64,000 nucleotides of DNA from Monosporascus cannonballus (taxonomy: Eukaryota; Ascomycota; Sordariomycetes; Xylariales), in assembly GCA_004154925.1 (NCBI GenBank), contig QJNS01000150.1, positions 124,001 to 188,000 of the forward strand, in the 5' to 3' direction. The notes under the pieces are model-generated. The model made no database searches. It was not told the origin of the DNA and was given only the letters and a program-made list of their open reading frames with translations. Both the position numbers and the translations under genes were made by a program. How positions within the stretch are numbered: the first letter of the stretch is position 1; each line of letters begins with the position of its first letter. Shown here piece by piece: positions 57,570 to 64,000 of this stretch.

Positions 57570-57649
57570 ATACTTATTTATATCCAAGTTGCAATTAAGG
57601 AACAAATAAGTTTCCAGGCGTACAAAATAATCCTTGTTATTAAATATTA

Positions 57650-59502
57650 ACGTACCACACAAGCATCCTGGATGATTTTTGGCATTTCGCAACAACAAAT
57701 TCAAATAACTTAACAATAACATATCGCATTAATTAAAATTAATCGGATTCTTGTTCGCTAGACGTATTTACAACTTTTTCACAAGTACGCGCATTATGCC
57801 CGGGCTTGCCGCAAACGCCATATTTTTGTTCCTTTGTTTTAACCCTTTTATGACGACCCCCTTCAGTTATTATTAGATGTATTTTTTTATTACCCCTTTC
57901 TTTTTGGGCCAGAAGAACTTATCCCTTTTATATAGTAAGTATTTCTCCTTTTTAAAAACGTTTGTTTTTGGTTTTCCGACGTTTGCTTAAGATATAATTC
58001 GTTTCGCGTAATTGGGCAGCTTTTTCCCGAAAAAAAGCATTTTCGTATAAAAGTAATAAGTTACTTTTGGTTAAAAAATTAACCGATTTAATTATTTTTC
58101 TAAGCGAACTTTTTTAATAATTTTTAATTTTTCTTTTTAAATAATGCCTTTATTTTATTATTTCGCGGATAATTTTAGGGGTTTTCGCTGGGGGGGAAAT
58201 AAAACCGGCAAAAGTAAACAAGGAGATAATTGGCGTAAGGATAATTAAAAGAATATCTAATTCGGAAAAAACGTTATTAGGATCGAATGGAATAAATTAG
58301 CTTTTGCGAATCCAGATTTAATGTTATCGGACGTTATAACAGCTTAAAACGCGTCGTAAAAGCCGGCGAAAAAATCTTTTTTGGCAATATGGATATAATA
58401 ATATCGCATTAAATCTTTAATATATCGCGAATAAGCATATTTTAAAACAGAAAAATAAGATACGTCAAAAGGTTAAAATCGATACGAAAAATATACGGGT
58501 ATACAAAACGTAATAATATCGTAATTGGCATAATATTTTTCGAATTTTATCGAATAATAATTTTCGTGGCCGTCGAAAATAAAAAAACGTTTCGAACCGA
58601 TCGTATACGTCCGAATATATTTGTTAAAATGTTAAATTTATTTTAAACCTAATTTATTAATTATTTAATTATTATTATTTAATATAACTTTTTAATCGGC
58701 TGCTGGTAATAAGTTATCGTAATATTAAGACCTAAAATGATTTTTTTCTGCCATAATAATAAATAACGGAACAGCTTAACTTTAAAAATTAACAACTTAG
58801 ATAATTATAACTTATTCTTTATTTCCTTATTATATTTATCTAGGTTTTTTACGTTTTTCGGCACTGGTAATTACCATGCCCGTTATTATAAAAAGCCTTA
58901 TCAAAAATCCAGTCTCGTCAAAGTTGTAAATATTTTCTTTTGCGATACCGTATTTTGCAATTATAGCCCGAATAAGTTCGAACTATTTACGAAATATTTC
59001 TGGATTTTCGTATAAGATCCGTTAATAATCGATCTTCCGATTTAAACGCGTTTGGAGCTTTTTTTGCCGTCGAACAAAATTCGACGCCTAATTAATCCCG
59101 ACGCGTATTATACCGCGTTAGGCTAATAATAGATTCGCCATATTTTTAATATATTAAAGCCGGATAAGAAACGTTTGCGTATCTAGGTCAAAAATTCGTT
59201 CGACAATTGATTTTTTTTCGGTTGGCGTTAATTTTCGCGATATGGCTAAATAATCGCTTTTAGAAAGTATACCGGTATATCGCGTCTGTAAAGTAAATCG
59301 GGGGACTTTATAGATAAAACTAAATTTCGCATAATTAAGTTTCGGATTTTTTTTTTAGCTTAAACGGCTAGGTTTATTCTTATTTTTTTATAAGCCGTTC
59401 CATATTGTTGGTGTTAAGAAATGGACAATTAAAGTTGGGTAGTTGGGATATGTTAAAAATTATCCAGGATGCTTGTGCATCTAGGATGCTTATGTGGCAC
59501 GT
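57650..59502 (-). mobile_element. Fot1-like DNA transposon F4
   Basis: This 1,853 bp element in B2 has TIRs ACGTRCCACAYAAGCATCC and a TA duplication (57,648-57,649 and 59,503-59,504). Joining the flanks restores the B1-like sequence TATTAACGGATAT. Its TIRs differ from F1/F2, so it is a different family. The right end has a subterminal repeat of the AAGCATCC motif. Confidence 0.8.
57735..59420 (-). pseudogene. F4 transposase remnant with C-terminal zinc knuckle
   Basis: The minus strand shows ENIYNFDETGF near 58,950-58,920, the D-E-T-G block of Fot1/pogo DDE transposases, followed by the GMVIT-like stretch. The C-terminus (57,825-57,753) is well preserved: a CCHC-like knuckle (CGVCGKPGHNARTC) then acidic residues. 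The middle is broken by RIP stops. Confidence 0.7.
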
Positions 59503-60168
59503 TAACGGATATATAATATATTTCTAATATCTTTATTAAAACCATAATATAATCGGAAACCGAATACCGTCCAAATAACGTCACTAAACCTGATAAAGGA
59601 ATAAGAAAAATAGGTAATAAAGGATATCGTCTGTTACCGAAATACTTGAAAGTAACGTAAATATCTATTTAAATAAGAAAGCTAGCCCGCCGAATATAAT
59701 ATATAAGAATTGTGAAAACATTTCGAATACGTACTTAAAATATTATAACGTTATAAGAAAAAAGTTAAATACGTATATAAAAAATAAGACGATTTCAAAA
59801 CCGTAAAATAATAATAACCCGATTAGAAATTGGTCGTTTAATAATTACAAAATTACAAAACATAATTCCAAGTAAAATTAAAATATTAATACTAAAATAT
59901 TATTTAATTATATAATTACTTTTAAGATTTTGGCGAATAATTATTTTATCGTATACTGGTCGAAAACCAACAAATAACATAAAAGAAAATCGAATTTTTA
60001 TTTTAAAAATACAATTTTGCGTTTAATTATTAAACTTTACATTAATTAACTCTTAATAAGTATATTAAGAAAATTAGCATAGGAATATTAGAAAGCGATC
60101 GGAAAATATACGATAAAAAAGGCGGATACGCTTATTAAATTTATTAAGCGTAAAACGCGAAAAGAATT

Positions 60169-60565
60169 TGTGACGACTAGGGGGTTTAACCAACTATCAA
60201 ACCTTAGTCGTACGGGTTTATGTTAACAGAAGTATCGTAGGAATCTGAGCAATAAATATAGTAAGTATGTTACGTCTCGTAATACCAAAAGAATCTTAAG
60301 TAATAATATTATATTGCAAACTAAAGTTATTTAAATGATAGAAATAATAAATATATATATTTTCGTTCCGGCTTAAAGTGCTTAAACGGTTTAAACCTTT
60401 AAGCTCGTTAAGCCTTTTAAGCTCCTTTGCTAACTTAAAGGGTTTAAGGTATTTGGCGCCTTGAAATCTTTAAGCCCGTTACGTAATTTCTTAGCGGTAA
60501 TCGAGGTTTATTTTTTTCGTAAACTCGATCGTTCGTAAAAAAGCTAAAGCCGTTAAGGTATAATA
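60169..60565 (-). repeat. 3' LTR of C3 (397 bp)
   Basis: It begins TGTGACGACTAGGGGG, shares the outer 150 bp with the other C LTRs, and has a centre rich in TTAAGCC/GGGTTTAA units (about 60,375-60,450). Confidence 0.8.
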
Positions 60566-60656
60566 TGATTTCCCTTTTTTCAAAGTTTTTGTCCCTAAAA
60601 ATTAAATTATTCGTTTATTATTTTTAGTACGTAACTATTTCTTTGTTATTTTCATT

Positions 60657-61160
60657 ATATCGAATCGCATAAAAGGACTTCGTTTTCAGAAACGTATTAA
60701 CGTTTTTATTTTTTTAAAATATATTAAACGTTTTACTTTTAAACCATTTTTTTCGTTATAAAAAAAAGGTACAAAATATAAAGTTATTCGGTGTTCTTTC
60801 AAATATGCGCGTTATATCTATTATAACGGTCCTAATAATATTTTTTTGGTTTTTCAGAAATTAAATATTAAAAACTTTAAAGAAAAAGGATCGTTTAAAA
60901 CGTAAAAAGAAATAAGTTCGCAAAATATTACGAATAGCTATTAACAAATTAAATCGTTTCCAAAAATAAATGTAATTATTTTGTCGTTATAATATCGAAA
61001 TATTTCGTCGAGGTATTAAAAGTACGAAAGTTATGGAAAAACACGAACGTTTCGAAAAAAAAGGTAACAATAATTAAAGGCCGCTGTGACGGTTATTACG
61101 TTAATATAGGCCGCAGCCGATTAACCCGATATCTCGATTATTAATTAATCGGCCGTTTAG
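60657..61160 (+). pseudogene. antisense accessory ORF of C3 (168 codons, RIP stops)
   Basis: This + strand frame from ATA 60,657 (ISNRIKGLRFQKR) runs to TAG 61,158-61,160, a multiple of three. Tyr residues spaced Y-x8-Y-x2-Y mark former cysteines. The C-terminus (AVTVIT, then PDIS and SAV) aligns with C2. It is the most decayed of the four copies. Confidence 0.5.
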
Positions 61161-61179
61161 TAGGATATACATATTATTA

Positions 61180-64000
61180 TTAATAAAAGTTTTTTAACAG
61201 ATATTAAGCATTTATAAAAATTTTAATAAGCTTTTACATATTTTCGGAATCCGGATATTTTTTTTATTTAATTAGTTATTAAATAAATTTATTTTGTTTT
61301 TGTATATCCAAAACTTTTCCATTTTATATATTTATTCGTTTTTTATTTTTATATCGTTTTATTACGTATATATTTTAATTATATCTATTGCTATGTCGAA
61401 TAAAAAAATATAAAAGATTTAATAAAATTTAATTTTTAATAATCCTTTTAATTAATAATTATTTTCTGAGATTTTCTTAATAATCTTATATAAATCGATA
61501 TGTTTGAAATCAAGTTTTTTATTACGTTATTTCATTTAAATGTTTTTATGGTAAGGAAAACTATTTTCCTTTTTTTAAAGGTTAATCCTTTTAATTGTTT
61601 TTAGTTATAATATTTGCTTATTTGATTCCGTACTATTTTAATTTCGTTTTTATTTTTTAATATAAATGTTCTAATTATTTTAAAGTAAAAATTGATTTGA
61701 TATTAATTGGATTGTTATTGTATACCTTTTTCTAAATTTTTAAAATATATTTAAAATTAATATTTTTAAATATTATTATAATATTCTTATAATACTTAAT
61801 ATTATAAATTAATTATGCCATTAATAATTTTTTAACCTAGTTATTTTGTTTATAATTAATATAATATCGAAAATACAGTTTTCAAATTTAATTTATTTAT
61901 TCCGTTTATTTATTTATTTAAAGTTTAAAAACATTAAATAATTTATATTTTAAGCCGATTTATGTTATAAATCTTTATTAAAATTTAAATACAAATATTA
62001 ATCGTTTATTTAAATATTTTTTTAAGTAATGTATATATATTAAAAATATATATTAAAAATTATATATTATTTATTTAAGGTTTATATCCTTATAATATAA
62101 TAAAAGATAAGAAGATTTAGTAAATCAGTTAACAATTACGGAAATACTATCATAATATATTTTTATAATTTGATTTTTTAATGTAAAAAGTTTAATAATA
62201 AAATCAAATATAATTTGATATTATAGTCGCTTTACTACTAATAATTACTATAATTTTCCGTATAGTTTATGTCGTTGAATTCTTATTTTAACGTAAATAT
62301 CGTATTATTATATGATTTTTATACCGTTAATTATATTTTAAATAAAAGAATATATATGTTAAAACCGTTTTAAAGTTTTGTAAATCCCTAAATATCCGTA
62401 TAATTAATATTTGTATGTTTTGCGTACTAAATCCTTTTGATAATATTCTGGAATTTATATCTTATTTATGTTTTGGTTTTTTAAAAAAATTATTATTATA
62501 TTGCTAAATCTTTTAATATATATTAAAAGGTATTATCCGAATTATCGCAATTTGTTACAAACGTAAATATCTTTTTATAATAATAATAATAATTATATAA
62601 TTAACCTTTACTAATTTTTTTAGAAATCCAATTATTTGTTTAAAGCGTTCGTTTTATTTTTCGTTAAATTCCTCTTATAAATAATAACGAAATCGAAATT
62701 CGCCAACTTTTCTGCATATTTTAATTATTATCTTCTAAATTCCTTAATCGTAATAAATCCAATATTATTTTAATAATCTATATAAATTTTAACTTAATAT
62801 AATTTTCTTTTTAAAAATATTTAAATTTCAAAAGATTATAATAATTACTATAAACCTTTTATATTTAAAACATTATAATTAAATTTAATCCCTTTTAATT
62901 TATATAAAAAATATAACAAGGTATAATTGAACTTAATTATATCGTTATTTATTTATTAGATTTAATATATAATTGGAAATATTGGTTTTTAATTTAATAG
63001 AATTATTTAAATTGTATATAATTAATATTAATTTGTTAACAATTATATTCCTAATATCTTCAAATGTTTTTTCTGTATTTAACGTTTATTTAATCTTTTT
63101 TTTCGTAAGAGTTATTAAAAGTATCAGCAATTTATTAAAATTTCGAATAAACTTTTTATAACAATTAACGAATTTTAGAAATACTTATACCTTTTTATTT
63201 ATTATTAATATTTATTATTTTATAATTATAACGATTTTCTTAAATTCTATTTTAATATATTTTAAATATTGTACTTTTTATTTATGAAGTTAATATTGTT
63301 TCTGTATTAGTAAATACCTTTACGTTTATAAAATTTAAAGAAATTTATCAACGTATTTTATATATATATTTCTTTCCGTTTCGAAAGAAATAAAAATATT
63401 ATTAAAATAATAAATAACGAAAATAACGAAATAGTTTCGTAATACATAATTGATTATACGTTACAAAGTTATTAATGCGTTCATAAATCCTATTAATGTA
63501 ACCAAATATTTAAATAATACGTATTTCATTTTAAAAAATGTTGTTTATTCGTATTTTTTTTAATTTTACTGAAGGTATATTTATTTTTGAAATCGAAAAT
63601 TATAAAGTATTTAATTCGGTAAAATGTGTTTTTTATTTTAATAATTAAAAATAGTAATATTAGATTTTTCATAATATTATTAAGCTGTTAATAATTAATT
63701 ATAAATCGCAATTTTCCGTTTTTTGCGGTAAGAAAAATATAAAGTATTTTGCTGGAAATTTCGAAAATTAAATTTATTCTTTTTATAACCGACTTTTCAG
63801 ATTTTTTTAAAAATACTTAATAAATTTTTGTTAAAATTCTGAATAAGGTAAAACTTCGTTAAGAACTTTTCCTTTAAAATTATTTCGTAATCTTATTTAT
63901 TATATTCTAATAATTTCGTATCGATCTCTTTTTTTAGAACGTTATTTATATATATATCATTATAACAATATATTAATTAAAGTTTTTAAATCTTTTAAAT
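61180..64000 (-). pseudogene. pol remnant of C3 (continues outside the window)
   Basis: On the minus strand, from left to right: chromodomain and GPYKI block (about 61,200-61,500), integrase (about 61,650-62,450), RNase H (about 62,650-62,950) and the beginning of reverse transcriptase (about 63,100-64,000). It is collinear with C1 and C2 and strongly RIP-mutated. Confidence 0.65.

Larger units (their letters stand above)
45586..60168 (+). mobile_element. Ty3/Gypsy family B, copy B2 (interrupted by A2 and F4, cut by C3)
   Basis: The 5' LTR is 45,586-45,792. Internal sequence runs 45,793-50,670, 57,575-57,649 and 59,505-60,168, and is collinear with B1 where both exist. A2 interrupts at 50,670, F4 at 57,650, and C3 ends it at 60,168. 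It is strongly RIP-mutated. Confidence 0.8.
60169..64000 (-). mobile_element. Ty3/Gypsy chromovirus family C, copy C3 (partial)
   Basis: The left (3') LTR is 60,169-60,565 and pol runs on the minus strand to the window edge. It is inserted in B2. The layout matches C1 and C2: LTR, purine tract on the coding strand, antisense ORF, chromodomain end. Confidence 0.85.

Noticed and set aside
57647..59506. F4 as a piggyBac-like element because TTAA flanks both ends
   Set aside because: A TA duplication with an ACGT TIR explains the same junctions, and the internal protein has the D-E-T-G block and zinc knuckle of Fot1/pogo transposases.

Overview
The window looks like nuclear DNA of a filamentous ascomycete (Pezizomycotina; class not determined). 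Two intron-containing housekeeping genes sit in a ~12 kb island of normal composition, between two very AT-rich blocks built of dead retrotransposons and DNA transposons. The AT-rich DNA shows the pattern of repeat-induced point mutation (RIP): CA and TG dinucleotides are scarce, TA is abundant, CG persists, and the coding remnants carry TAA/TAG/TGA stops and G-to-A type amino-acid changes.

Left block, 1-17,486. The 3' end of a Ty3/Gypsy chromovirus (family C, copy C0, + strand) adjoins a second Gypsy family (B, copy B1, + strand). The 3' LTR of B1 (8,803-17,116) is split by a Fot1/pogo-like DNA transposon (F1), which is itself split by a third Gypsy element (family A, copy A1, with 182/185 bp LTRs). 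A family C LTR fragment (17,117-17,486), interrupted by an intact-looking 165 bp solo LTR, forms the edge of the island.

Gene island, 17,487-29,143. Two genes lie on the minus strand: a four-exon gene for the GRIM-19/NDUFA13 subunit of mitochondrial complex I (19,047-20,223) and FCP1, the RNA polymerase II CTD phosphatase (21,160-23,649), which probably has an intron in its 5' leader. The rest of the island (17.5-19.0 kb and 24.3-29.1 kb) shows no gene I can recognise.

Right block, 29,144-64,000. The nesting is deep. F2, a second copy of the F1 transposon in inverted orientation, lies in the tail of another pogo-like element (F3). F2 contains the complete chromovirus C2 (TSD TAATT), and C2 carries a complete chromovirus C1 inside its left LTR (TSD CTTTG). 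Gypsy B2 follows, interrupted by Gypsy A2 (minus strand, TSD ATGCT/ATACT) and by a different Fot1-like transposon, F4. B2 is cut short by chromovirus C3, which leaves the window.

The most unusual signal is in family C. All four copies carry, between the end of pol and the 3' LTR and on the strand opposite to pol, a remnant of the same ~170-190 codon ORF. It shows Zn2Cys6-like cysteine spacing, a charged coiled-coil-like middle and a shared C-terminal motif (DWSxIPAxNWS). In three copies the frame from start to stop is preserved and broken only by stops of the kind RIP makes.
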